From contig CAZFVY010000065.1 of the NCBI GenBank assembly GCA_964522665.1, forward strand, positions 1 through 39,859: a stretch of 39,859 nt of DNA, given 5' to 3'. Origin of the DNA: CAZFVY01 sp964522665. GTDB taxonomy: Bacteria; Verrucomicrobiota; Verrucomicrobiia; Limisphaerales; CAZFVY01. The notes beneath the pieces are model-generated. The model was given only the letters and a program-made list of their open reading frames with translations. It was not told where the DNA came from and made no database searches. The position numbers were made by a program, and so were the translations under genes. This document shows, piece by piece, positions 1 through 10,298 of this stretch. Every line of letters starts with the position of its first letter. Position 1 is the stretch's first letter.

Positions 1-2336
<2,336 letters not shown>

Positions 2337-2696
2337 TCGTCGCCTGCCGCGCGATCAGCGCGGTGGATTCGGAATTGGCCCCGGCGGGTTGGAGTTTTCC
2401 AGCCCGCCGGGGTTTGGGCTTTAGAACCTGGGAGCACGAGACGCTGTCGGGCTTTTGCTCAGCGCCCAAGGCGGCGAGATGGTCAATCCGCCGTCCGCGC
2501 CGCGCGTACGATTGGGGCGCTGAGCTGACCGGATTGGTCCTTTTTTGTCTGGCGCTGCCATCGACCAGCGGTCTTGCGCCTTGGATCCGAACGATGGTGG
2601 GCCACCCATTCGATCCCTTCACCAGATTGGGTTGGCCGGACTTCCTGGAAAAAGACAGTCTGTGGTTTCTGGCACGAGTCCATGTGCGCGATCCAC
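2337..2696. other. Intergenic stretch between convergent ppdK and GH26 genes
   Basis: Apart from the hairpin at 2379-2412 nothing is recognisable here. Open frames cross it on both strands, but their translations are rich in Arg, Pro, Ser and Trp, lack any family motif and look like high-GC noise. Confidence 0.5.
2379..2412 (+). terminator. Hairpin terminator downstream of ppdK
   Basis: A 15-bp arm (2379-2393) pairs with 2398-2412 through one G-U pair, with a 4-base loop. The right arm is followed by TTT and then mixed sequence rather than a long T run. It lies 43 bases after the ppdK stop and before the convergent GH26 gene, so it could serve both strands. Confidence 0.6.
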
Positions 2697-3725
2697 TTAT
2701 GGCGCAGACGTTGCGCTTTTTGGAATGTCCTCACGATTGGCGATCCAGGGGTGTGACAAAAACTCCGTGACATTCGTGTTCCGCGCCAAGCTCCAGTTCG
2801 CGTTCCAACTCATGAAGAAGACCGTCTTCGGAAAGTTGGTTTGGATCCCGGAGATCAATCGCCGGTAGTCGTAATCACCGGGTGGATTGCTGGCCCCGTG
2901 GGGGCCGAACTCCGACAGGCCGAACGGCTTTCCCAGCCGCGCCACTTCCGGATAGCCCTTGATATGTTCCGGGTCGATGAAATCGGTGTACGCGTCCAAA
3001 CCGACCAGATCGACGTAGCGTTCACCGGGGTAGTAGTCGGCGGTCTTGGCGCCGTGATTTGGGCCGTAAACCCAGAGCAGATTGTCGAGGCCTTTGACTT
3101 GGGTGAAATAATCAAACATCTGGCGCCAGAGTTGGACGAAGGTCTTGGGATCCTGGCCGCCCCACCAAAACCAATCGCCGTTCATCTCGTGGAACGGGCG
3201 CCAGAGGACGACGACGCCCGCGTCTTTGAGTTGTTGCAGGCCGCCGGCGAGTTGATCGAGTTCGGCCATCCAGCGGGTGTGGGTCTCAGAACCGCTTTCG
3301 AGCAACGTCTTTAAATCGACCCCTTTATCGCGCAACCCTCCGCGGTTGGGATTGGCGGGGTTGTAAAGGTGCGCGCTGACGGTCACGATCCCACCTGCTT
3401 TGGAGTAATCGATCGCGGTGCGGTTGGGAACCTCAAAGGTTAGAGCTCCCTTGCCGAAATCAGCATAGTCCACGCCGATAATCGCGGGCCAAAGTCCGGT
3501 TTGGCTGTGAATCCGGTTCATGAGGGTGAGATTCGCGCCGTTTCCGAAATTGACAAATTGACCGGACAGCACGCGTTTGTCGGAGCGCGCTTCGAGGCTC
3601 TGAAAATAGCTGAGCAGCGCGCGAACCCGTGGATTTGAATTCGTATTGGCCGCGTCAGAGCCGGCCGCGAACAGGCGGCCGGAGATCACCGCCGACAAAA
3701 TCCAGAACAGATGCCGCTTTTTCAT
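2697..3725 (-). CDS. Secreted glycoside hydrolase family 26 (beta-mannanase-like)
   Basis: A 342-residue protein with an N-terminal signal peptide (MKKRHLFWILSAVISGRLFA, probable cleavage near residue 21). It should hydrolyse beta-1,4-mannan or a related glucan outside the cytoplasm. The GH26 TIM barrel shows the acid/base Glu180 in WRPFHEMNGDWFWWG and the nucleophile Glu272 in GLSEFGPHG. VLSGQ near residue 54 and VGLDAYTD near 242 also match the family. The ATG at 3725 was chosen because the signal peptide starts there; the frame stays open upstream, but that translation is Arg-rich and unlike a protein start. The gene stands alone, convergent with ppdK and divergent from a small membrane-peptide gene. 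The exact substrate within GH26 (mannan, mixed-linkage glucan, xylan) cannot be told by eye. Confidence 0.9.
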   Translation of the reverse strand: MKKRHLFWILSAVISGRLFAAGSDAANTNSNPRVRALLSYFQSLEARSDKRVLSGQFVNFGNGANLTLMNRIHSQTGLWPAIIGVDYADFGKGALTFEVPNRTAIDYSKAGGIVTVSAHLYNPANPNRGGLRDKGVDLKTLLESGSETHTRWMAELDQLAGGLQQLKDAGVVVLWRPFHEMNGDWFWWGGQDPKTFVQLWRQMFDYFTQVKGLDNLLWVYGPNHGAKTADYYPGERYVDLVGLDAYTDFIDPEHIKGYPEVARLGKPFGLSEFGPHGASNPPGDYDYRRLISGIQTNFPKTVFFMSWNANWSLARNTNVTEFLSHPWIANREDIPKSATSAP

Positions 3726-4049
3726 AACCGTAACCTGACTCTCCGAGCTCCAAGGCCAAAGACGCGAGCCGACGCGTGGACCGCGTAGGGCCCGAAAGGC
3801 GTCCGTGCCAAGTCCGTCGTATCTAGGCATTTTATCGGCGCCGTGTCGTGGATGCAATCCGGGACGCCTGCGATCGCCGACGCGCATTCGCACGTGGCCG
3901 GTGGCGGCTTCTCGGCGCGACGCGAGACGTTTTGCTTTTGCAAAAGCCGGGATCGATCAGCATAGTATTTCCCGACCCGTTTAAGGCCGTTGCCCGGCCT
4001 AAGCGCGCGCCGGATCGCTGGCGGGACGGAACCTAAATGTAAAGTCGGC
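3726..4049. promoter_or_regulatory. Divergent upstream region with a perfect 14-bp palindrome (3934-3947)
   Basis: This non-coding region separates the GH26 gene from the 55-codon plus-strand gene. It holds the perfect palindrome GCTTTTGCAAAAGC at 3934-3947. A weak plus-strand promoter-like pair overlaps it: TTGCAA at 3938-3943 and TAGTAT at 3963-3968, spaced 19 bp. A dimeric repressor operator is plausible, but no regulator is encoded nearby. Confidence 0.3.
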
Positions 4050-4217
4050 ATGTTTTGGACGAAAAAGAACAAAGAAGAGCATCGTTACTACCTGTTGCCG
4101 GGCATGGGCCGCAGCAACCGGCGGCGTCACGAGCAGTTCTTGCGTTGGGCGGTGGTCGTCGGCGTCATCGTCTCGGCGCTTCTCGGCTATATCCTCTATA
4201 TCGTCAATCGGCGCTGA
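4050..4217 (+). CDS. Small single-pass membrane protein, unknown function
   Basis: A 55-residue peptide beginning MFWTKKNKEEHRYYLLPGMG. The first half is strongly basic (KKNK, RSNRRRHEQ). It is followed by one transmembrane helix, about residues 33-52 (WAVVVGVIVSALLGYILYIV), and a short NRR tail. The positive-inside rule predicts the N terminus in the cytoplasm. The MFW start was preferred because the 20 upstream in-frame residues look random; no clear Shine-Dalgarno sequence precedes it. The next gene is convergent, so it is monocistronic. I do not recognise a family. The coherent basic-then-hydrophobic layout is the main argument that it is real. Confidence 0.6.
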   Translation: MFWTKKNKEEHRYYLLPGMGRSNRRRHEQFLRWAVVVGVIVSALLGYILYIVNRR

Positions 4218-4262
4218 CGCGGGGGCGAACGCTGGCGCCGACTCAATTGGAAACCCCTCTGA

Positions 4263-6326
4263 TCAGTCCAGCGACGCTCTCAGCCCCGCAAAAAGGTCTT
4301 TCCCGGACGCAACGCTGACCGGTTGCTTCCCTTTTTCATCGGCCAATTCCACCAAGTCCGGTGGGAGTTCGCTGAGAAACGGCGAGGGATGGCAGGGCAT
4401 CAACTGGCCATACTTTTTCCGCGCCGCGCAATGGCTGACGGTGAGCGTGCGCATGGCTCGGGTGATGGCGACGTAGAATAGACGCCGTTCCTCGTCGAGG
4501 GTGTCCTCGACCTTGGAGCGCGAATGGGGCAGCAGGCCATCCTCCAACCCGACGAGATAAACATGCGGGAACTCCAGCCCCTTGCAACTGTGCATCGTGA
4601 TCAGGGTGACCGCGTCGCCTTCCGGCTCGGCCTCGGTTTCCCGGTCGCTGTCCAACGCGGTTTCCTCGAGCCACGTCTGGACGCGATCGATCGGCCGCAG
4701 GCCAAGTGTCCCGCCGAGGGGCGCCCCGGGGCCGCCGTCCAGCGTGGCGGACATGTCCTTCAGATTGCGGACGCGGTTTTCGGCGGCTTCGACGTCCTTT
4801 TCGCTCTGGCGCAGATCGTCGTAGTAGCCGATTTCGTTAAGGAAACTGTCCGCCCAATCACGCAACGGCGCCGAACCGCCGGAGGTAACGTCATGGCCTT
4901 CCAGGAATGCGCGGTGCTTTTCGAGCAGAGTCATGAACGAGGCCAGGCTCTCACGGGCGCGCCCGGCCAGTTCCGCCTGGACGTCCGTATGCTTCGCGGC
5001 GGTATAAACCGAGCAATGCCGCTGTTGGCTGGCGGCCAGGAGGCGTTCCATCGTCGTATCACTCAGCCCGCGGGAGGGAACATTCGCGATCCGCAAGAGA
5101 TTTATGTCGTCGTGCGGATTCACGAAGACCTTCAGATAGGCCAGAAAGTCTTTCACCTCGCGCCGATCGAAGAAACTCTGGCCGCCGATCAAGTGATAGC
5201 GCACGGCGGCTTTGCGTAGCGCCGTCTCAATCGGTCGCGACTGGAGATTGGTCCGGAACAGGATCGCCTGATCCGACCAGGGAATCCGTTGGGCGATCCG
5301 CAGGTACTCGATTTGTTCAACCACCGTCCGGGCTTCTTCCTCATCGTTGGGGTACGCGCCCAGGGTGATCTTCGCCCCGGTCCCGTTTTGCGACCAGAGC
5401 TTCTTGGGCCGGCGGCGCGCGTTGTTCTTTATGACTGCGTTGGCCGCGTTCAAAATCACCGTCGTCGAGCGGTAGTTCTGCTCGAGCTTCACCACCTTGA
5501 CTTCGGGAAAATAGCGCTCGAGTTCGAGCAAATTGGCGATCTCCGCGCCCCGCCAGCCGTAGATGCTTTGGTCGTCGTCGCCGACGACGCAAAAATTGCG
5601 ATGTTCGCGGGTGAGCAAATGCACGAGTTGGAACTGCGTCTGGTTGGTGTCCTGATATTCATCGACCATGACGAATTGGTATTTTTCGCGGCAGGCCGCC
5701 AGCGCTTCGGGATGCTCTTCAAAGAGGCGCAACGTCAGCAGAATGAGGTCGTCGAAGTCCACCGCGTTGCAGGCGTGCAGCGCGCTTTCGTACCGGGAGC
5801 GGATGTGTTGCGCCATCGCGGCCACGCTCTCGTCGGCGAACGCCGTCGCCCTTGAGCCTCCGTTGCGGAAGCGGCTCAACATGCTCAGGATCGCGCCGGG
5901 ATCGGTTTTCTCACCACCGGCCGAGATGTGGCTCATGATTTTTTTGATCACTCCCAGTTGATCGGATTCGCTGTAAATCACGAAATTGCGCTTGTAGCCG
6001 AGGCGCTCGATATGTTGACGCAAGATGCGAACGCAGAGGGAGTGAAACGTGCATACGGTGGGAGTCTCCGGCTTCTCTCCATCAGTCCGCCGGGGGGCGC
6101 GGGGGATCAATTTGCCGACCCGCTCCTTCATCTCGCGCGCGGCTTTGTTCGTGAACGTCACGGCGAGGATGGCGCCGGGGGCGACCCCCTTTTCAATCAT
6201 GTGCGCGATGCGGAACGTGATGACCCGCGTCTTCCCCGTGCCGGCGCCCGCGAGAATCAACACCGGTCCGCGAATGGTTTCCACCGCCTGGCGTTGTTGC
6301 GGGTTGAGCGAATTCAGGTTCAACAT
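4263..6326 (-). CDS. ATP-dependent DNA helicase, UvrD/Rep/PcrA family
   Basis: A 687-residue superfamily 1A 3'-5' helicase for DNA repair or replication restart. Motifs in order: Q motif near LNPQQRQAV (7-15), Walker A AGAGTGKT (26-33), TFTNKAAREM (57-66), Walker B VDEYQD (221-226), motif III QSIYGWRGA (253-261), motif IV LEQNYRST (281-288), motif V TMHSCKGLEFPHVYLVG and motif VI ERRLFYVAITRA. It lacks the extended C-terminal tail of PcrA (720-750 residues usual), so its length is closer to Rep. The start at MLNLNSLN fits the family N terminus. It is the last gene of a minus-strand run behind the STAS and holA genes, about 140 bp after the STAS gene. Family membership is certain; choosing between uvrD, rep and pcrA is not possible by eye. 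Confidence 0.96.
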   Translation of the reverse strand: MLNLNSLNPQQRQAVETIRGPVLILAGAGTGKTRVITFRIAHMIEKGVAPGAILAVTFTNKAAREMKERVGKLIPRAPRRTDGEKPETPTVCTFHSLCVRILRQHIERLGYKRNFVIYSESDQLGVIKKIMSHISAGGEKTDPGAILSMLSRFRNGGSRATAFADESVAAMAQHIRSRYESALHACNAVDFDDLILLTLRLFEEHPEALAACREKYQFVMVDEYQDTNQTQFQLVHLLTREHRNFCVVGDDDQSIYGWRGAEIANLLELERYFPEVKVVKLEQNYRSTTVILNAANAVIKNNARRRPKKLWSQNGTGAKITLGAYPNDEEEARTVVEQIEYLRIAQRIPWSDQAILFRTNLQSRPIETALRKAAVRYHLIGGQSFFDRREVKDFLAYLKVFVNPHDDINLLRIANVPSRGLSDTTMERLLAASQQRHCSVYTAAKHTDVQAELAGRARESLASFMTLLEKHRAFLEGHDVTSGGSAPLRDWADSFLNEIGYYDDLRQSEKDVEAAENRVRNLKDMSATLDGGPGAPLGGTLGLRPIDRVQTWLEETALDSDRETEAEPEGDAVTLITMHSCKGLEFPHVYLVGLEDGLLPHSRSKVEDTLDEERRLFYVAITRAMRTLTVSHCAARKKYGQLMPCHPSPFLSELPPDLVELADEKGKQPVSVASGKDLFAGLRASLD

Positions 6327-6468
6327 GCGCGCGGAGTGTAGCGGCGTTGGAAGTCAAGGCAACCGCCTTCTTGGGTCGCCTTTTTGGGGCGTAAAGAAGC
6401 CGCGCGGATCGTAGCGGAGGGTCTGGGCGCGCGCCGCGATAAAGGACCCGCGGCGGCGTCAAAAGCGG

Positions 6469-7047
6469 TCACTCCGGCCGCTTGGGGGGCGTGGCATCGC
6501 CGTTTTGGTCAGTCGATTTCGTCTCGTCCTTCGGAGCCGACCGCTTAAGGTCTTCCTCAAGGAACTGGGCCACGTCCTTGAACTTGGGAATGTTAGCGGG
6601 GTTGATCGCCATGAGCGTCTTGTGCGCTTCGAGGCAGGTGCGAGTGCTCTCGGTCTTGTCGGTCGGCTTGGCTCCTAGATCGAGAGTTTCGAGCGCGCCG
6701 CTGAAAGGCTTTTCGGCGTCGATCAGGCAGAAGAGGCTGGCCACCCCGAGGCTGTCGATCAACTCGGTCAGGCGGGGATTGGCATTGAGCAAAGTGATGT
6801 GCGGCGGCTGGCTGGCCGCGCCAGAGCGGGGACCAAGAGCCAAGCCCACCAATACACCCAGAAACGTGCTGTCCACAATCGAGCATTCCGCCAGGTCCAC
6901 CATGAAACGGACGCAGCCGCGCTCGGAGAGGTTCGTCATCATCGTGCGGAAACTTCCGCTGATTGAGAAATTGGCGCGACCCTGGACTTTGACGAATCCA
7001 ACCGGCTCGGCCACGGCGACCGAAATGGTACAGGGAGGGGAACTCAT
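6469..7047 (-). CDS. STAS-domain protein (anti-sigma-factor-antagonist type)
   Basis: A 192-residue cytosolic protein. Residues about 5-115 form a STAS fold (GFVKVQGRANF, then FMVDLAECSIVDSTFLGVLVGL, then LTELIDSLGVASLFCLID). In SpoIIAA-type proteins the motif DSSGLG carries the phosphorylated Ser; here it reads DSTFLG, which puts Thr in the phospho-acceptor position. A C-terminal extension of about 75 residues (CLEAHKTLMAINPANIPKFKDVAQFLEEDL and a charged tail) is not part of the classic domain. The gene begins five bases after the holA stop codon, so the two are almost certainly co-transcribed. No anti-sigma kinase or phosphatase lies in the window, so its partner is unknown. Confidence 0.85.
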   Translation of the reverse strand: MSSPPCTISVAVAEPVGFVKVQGRANFSISGSFRTMMTNLSERGCVRFMVDLAECSIVDSTFLGVLVGLALGPRSGAASQPPHITLLNANPRLTELIDSLGVASLFCLIDAEKPFSGALETLDLGAKPTDKTESTRTCLEAHKTLMAINPANIPKFKDVAQFLEEDLKRSAPKDETKSTDQNGDATPPKRPE

Positions 7048-7052
7048 GGGCG

Positions 7053-8207
7053 TTAGTTTCTGGCGGCGGCGCGCGGCCGTCCGGCGGTTCCGACGATTTC
7101 AATCAACGCCCGCTGGAGCACGAGGGCGTCGTCCTGGGAGCCGGAGACCAAGCGCAGATTACATTGCAGGAGCCGGTCCATCGCCCGCGCCAGCTCGGCC
7201 CGGCTGTAGCGCGTGATCTGCGGCATCGCTTTGAACAAAATATAGGGATGCTGGGTGAGGGGATTGAGCCGGCGGTCCTCCGGCAGCAGGTCCGCCGGAA
7301 TCCGGTCCAATTGCGACTTGAAGCGATAGTGGTCGCTCTCCGGCTTTAACCACCCGCCTTCGACCATCTCCTTGAGAAAGATCAGGACGCGGATCTTCGA
7401 GATCAATCCGTAGAGGAGACCGATCTCCGATTTCTTCGAGTCAAATTTCATCTCCCAAAGCTCCTCGTCCAGCGCCTGCAGGAGGCGCGGCAGGTCGCGA
7501 TCCCCGAGGGCCTCGCCCACCGCGAAGGCGCGCGCTTGCTTGTTGCGGCTGACGACCGCCGTGACATCTTCGACGGAAACCTCGGCCCGGTCGCCGGTGA
7601 ACAACGCCAGCTTTTCGACTTCATTGTGGAGTTGCCGCGCGTTGGGGCCAACGGAGGCGACCAGCTCCGCCAACGCCTCGCCGGACGGCGTCTTGCCCAA
7701 GCCGCGCAGCTTTTCGCGGGCGAGGAGTTCGGCTTTATCCGCCCAATCACGATCATCGGTTGACCAGGCGGCGTAATTCTCAATCGTCCCGAGCTTTTCG
7801 ATGGTCTTGTAAAAGGTCTTGCGTTTGTCCACCTTCCCCGCGCTGATCAAGAGTCGGACGTTGTCCCACGGGAAGGCCTTAAGCTCGGCGGCAAGCTCAC
7901 CCAGGTTTTCGGTGACAGCCGCGGTGGACGCGGCGCGCTCGTCGCCGAGGAACGCGCAATTTTGAAACCAGATCGCCTTGGCGCCGCCGAAGAACGGCAG
8001 CGTTTGCAGCGCCTGCCGCAGCTTGGCCAGGGCGCGTAGCGCCTCGCCACTGTTGTTCACCGCGGCGTCGATAATCTCGTGGTCCATGCCGCCGAGTTGC
8101 GTGCGCCAACCCTCATACAACTCGCGCGCGCGCTGTTTAACCATGAATTCATCGTCCCCGAAGACGAGCGCCACGGGCGCGCCGGGATTGGAGGACTTTG
8201 GTGGCAT
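7053..8207 (-). CDS. holA: DNA polymerase III subunit delta
   Basis: A 384-residue clamp-loader subunit that opens the beta sliding clamp. The N terminus carries the family signature ALVFGDDEFMVKQRARELYEGW (about 13-34). The middle has the delta hallmarks: LAELVASVGPNARQLHNEVEKLALF and the VSVEDVTAVVSRNKQARAFAVGEALGDRDLPRLLQALDEEL region. The C-terminal collar follows (KAMPQITRYSRAELARAMDRLLQCNLRLVSG). Length is slightly above the usual 330-350. The ATG at 8207 follows a 92-bp gap after the bifunctional-nuclease-domain gene on the same strand; the STAS gene starts five bases after the stop. The family diverges strongly, but the order of motifs is convincing. Confidence 0.9.
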   Translation of the reverse strand: MPPKSSNPGAPVALVFGDDEFMVKQRARELYEGWRTQLGGMDHEIIDAAVNNSGEALRALAKLRQALQTLPFFGGAKAIWFQNCAFLGDERAASTAAVTENLGELAAELKAFPWDNVRLLISAGKVDKRKTFYKTIEKLGTIENYAAWSTDDRDWADKAELLAREKLRGLGKTPSGEALAELVASVGPNARQLHNEVEKLALFTGDRAEVSVEDVTAVVSRNKQARAFAVGEALGDRDLPRLLQALDEELWEMKFDSKKSEIGLLYGLISKIRVLIFLKEMVEGGWLKPESDHYRFKSQLDRIPADLLPEDRRLNPLTQHPYILFKAMPQITRYSRAELARAMDRLLQCNLRLVSGSQDDALVLQRALIEIVGTAGRPRAAARN

Positions 8208-8299
8208 ATCGACTCGGGCGGATTAACGGCGTTTGGGGCTTGATTCTCGCCGGGGATGGCGTCGCCACCACCGGAGCGCCCGTGGCGCCGGGTGGAAAT

Positions 8300-8752
8300 T
8301 CATTCTGGCTCGCCGCCCGCTTCGTTGATTTTGTCGAGCAAAGCGGACATGTCGTCCACCTTATCAAATAGGGAAGTGGACACGTAAATGGGTCGTTTCT
8401 GCGCGGTGGCAATGGCCAGGCAGTCACTCGGCCGGGCGTCAATCTCGACGATCTTGCGGCCGAGCTCGTTGTGTTGTTGCAGGATAATGCGGGCGTAATA
8501 GGTCGAATTCTTCAACTCCGTAATCACGACCCGTTCGACCGTGATGCTGAAACCTTGGAAAATATGGGCGATAAGATCATGGGTTAGCGGGCGTTCCTTG
8601 GGTGTATCACGGAGAAACATGCCGATCACGGCTCCCATATTGTGTTCCACCTGGATGACGAAAACCTTTTCGTCATTGCCCACGAAAATGGCGCAGCCGC
8701 TGTTCGCGGGAAGGATTCCCCGGATCACCACCGGCACCACGTCTTTTTTCAT
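8300..8752 (-). CDS. Bifunctional nuclease (BFN/DUF151) domain protein
   Basis: A 150-residue protein made almost entirely of the BFN domain. Motifs seen: FVIQVEHNMGAVIGMFL, RPLTHDLIAHIFQGFSITVERVVITEL, the YYARIILQ strand, and the conserved IDARPSDCLAIATAQKRPIYVS with the Asp-Ala-Arg-Pro-Ser-Asp core. Plant and bacterial members have been reported to have DNase/RNase activity, but most bacterial copies are uncharacterised. A G-rich stretch lies immediately before the ATG at 8752, closer than an ideal Shine-Dalgarno. It heads the minus-strand run leading to holA and is divergent from the ceramidase-like gene across 109 bp. Confidence 0.88.
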   Translation of the reverse strand: MKKDVVPVVIRGILPANSGCAIFVGNDEKVFVIQVEHNMGAVIGMFLRDTPKERPLTHDLIAHIFQGFSITVERVVITELKNSTYYARIILQQHNELGRKIVEIDARPSDCLAIATAQKRPIYVSTSLFDKVDDMSALLDKINEAGGEPE

Positions 8753-8861
8753 ACCCCCATTTTAGTGGCTGCCGCCGAAGAAAACAAGCGCGCTTTGCGC
8801 GGCGCTCGCTGACCAAAACATCAGGCTTGGCGGCGCGCCGCGCCGTCGGCATAACTCCGTC

Positions 8862-10178
8862 ATGCTGATGCTTTTCCTCCGCCGCGGCCTCGTCGCCGGA
8901 TGCTTGCTCCTTATCCCCACGGCCGGCTGGGCCGAAGCGTCCGCCGTTTTCCGCGTCGGCGCCGCCAAACAAGATATCACGCCGCTGGAGCCGGTCCCGA
9001 TGTGGGGCTACGGCGCGCGGCATGATTTGCTTTCGACGGGAACGATCGACCCGTTGTATGCGGCCGCCGTCGTGATCGAGGCGGGGGAGAGCAATAAGAT
9101 CGCGATCGTGGGATTGGACCTGGGACGTTCGCCAGCGGAGCGGTCGTTGCAAGCGATTCGCGCTCGCATCAAGGCCGAGTCTGGCATCGAATACTCGCTC
9201 ATCGCCGGCTCGCACACCCATTCCGGCCCCGTCCTTGAATTGAGTGACGAAGAAGGCAAGGGACGCGGCAAATTCGACGCCACGTTGCGCTACTACAAAC
9301 GGATGGAGGACGGTATCGTGTCGGCCATCCGAATGGCCAACTCGAATTTGGCGCCCGCGAAAATGGCCGCCGGTTCGGTCCCGCTCAACGGCTTCAATCG
9401 CAATCGCCAAACCAAATTCCTGCCGAAGCCGAGTGACCGCGATTTGTCGGTTTTGCGCTTTGATGACCGGTCCGGCAAACCGATCGCCGTGATCGTAAAC
9501 TTCGCGGCGCACCCCACCCTGATGGATGGCAGCGTCCTGAAGTTTTCGGCTGATTATGTCGGCGCTATGAAAGCGACGGTGGAGAAGGAAATCGGCGGGG
9601 TGACGGTCTTCATGCAAGGCGCCGCCGGCGATCAATCGGCGGACCAAGGACCGAATCAGGGATATCAAGCGTACGGCCAAGCGCTCGGTCGGGAGGTCGT
9701 CAAACTGGCTGCCGGGCTGACTCCGACAGCGGTTGAACGGCCCTCGCTGGTCGTCAAAGAAGACCGGTTCAAGTTCACCGCGCGAACCGACCTTTCCAAC
9801 CCGCTGGTTCGGATGGCTTATTCGGTCGCCTTCTTTCCGGAACTGATCCCGAATTTCGCCGATGAGTACGCTGAAGGCGTGCGACCGCGGCTGACTGTCG
9901 CGCTGCTCAATGGTGAGATCGCCCTGGTGGGCGCCTCCGGGGAGTTTTTTAGCAATCACGCGATTCGGCTGAAGGAACGGGCGCGGGTCAAACAACTCTT
10001 TTTCTTCGGCTACTGCAACGGCTACCATCAATACTTCCCGACGATCGAGGCGGTGGCGGAAGGCGGTTACGGGGCGGATAATCGGGTCTCACCGGCGGCG
10101 GTTGGCGCCGGCGAACAAATCATGAATTCCGCCTTGATTTGGATTTACCAGCTGCTGGGGAAAATTGACGGGAAGTGA
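8862..10178 (+). CDS. Secreted neutral/alkaline ceramidase-like protein
   Basis: A 438-residue protein with a signal peptide (residues 1-24, ending AGWA before EASA). The N-terminal ceramidase fold is visible: FRVGAAKQDITPLEPVPMWGYG (30-51), AIVGLDLGRSPAE (81-93), and the metal-binding SHTHSGP (117-123). NFAAHPTLMDGSVLKFSADYVGAM, FMQGAAGDQSAD, and a distal GYCNGYHQYFPT follow, the last matching the second metal-site region. Family enzymes cleave ceramides or related N-acyl lipids; many environmental bacterial copies have unknown substrates. It is shorter than classic neutral ceramidases (about 650 residues) and lacks their C-terminal Ig-like domain, so it is best called ceramidase-like. It is monocistronic and convergent with the esterase operon. 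Confidence 0.85.
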   Translation: MLMLFLRRGLVAGCLLLIPTAGWAEASAVFRVGAAKQDITPLEPVPMWGYGARHDLLSTGTIDPLYAAAVVIEAGESNKIAIVGLDLGRSPAERSLQAIRARIKAESGIEYSLIAGSHTHSGPVLELSDEEGKGRGKFDATLRYYKRMEDGIVSAIRMANSNLAPAKMAAGSVPLNGFNRNRQTKFLPKPSDRDLSVLRFDDRSGKPIAVIVNFAAHPTLMDGSVLKFSADYVGAMKATVEKEIGGVTVFMQGAAGDQSADQGPNQGYQAYGQALGREVVKLAAGLTPTAVERPSLVVKEDRFKFTARTDLSNPLVRMAYSVAFFPELIPNFADEYAEGVRPRLTVALLNGEIALVGASGEFFSNHAIRLKERARVKQLFFFGYCNGYHQYFPTIEAVAEGGYGADNRVSPAAVGAGEQIMNSALIWIYQLLGKIDGK

Positions 10179-10298
10179 CGAAGATCGCGGCGCCGGGAGT
10201 GGGCGGCCTCCGTAGTTGCCTTTGCCTGGACGGGCCGGTGTCCCTTGCCCCGCTCGCCCGAAGCCAATCGGCGGCAGCGAGCGAGCTCGAAGAGGGTT

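Noticed and set aside
2363..2770. A possible 135-residue gene after ppdK
   Set aside because: It begins inside the terminator hairpin, runs into the convergent GH26 gene, and its composition (Trp, Arg, Pro) is that of random GC-rich sequence.
8673..10031. A 452-codon minus-strand frame opposite the ceramidase-like gene
   Set aside because: It overlaps the start of the BFN-domain gene and lies opposite a protein with a signal peptide and intact metal-site motifs. Its translation has no recognisable domain.
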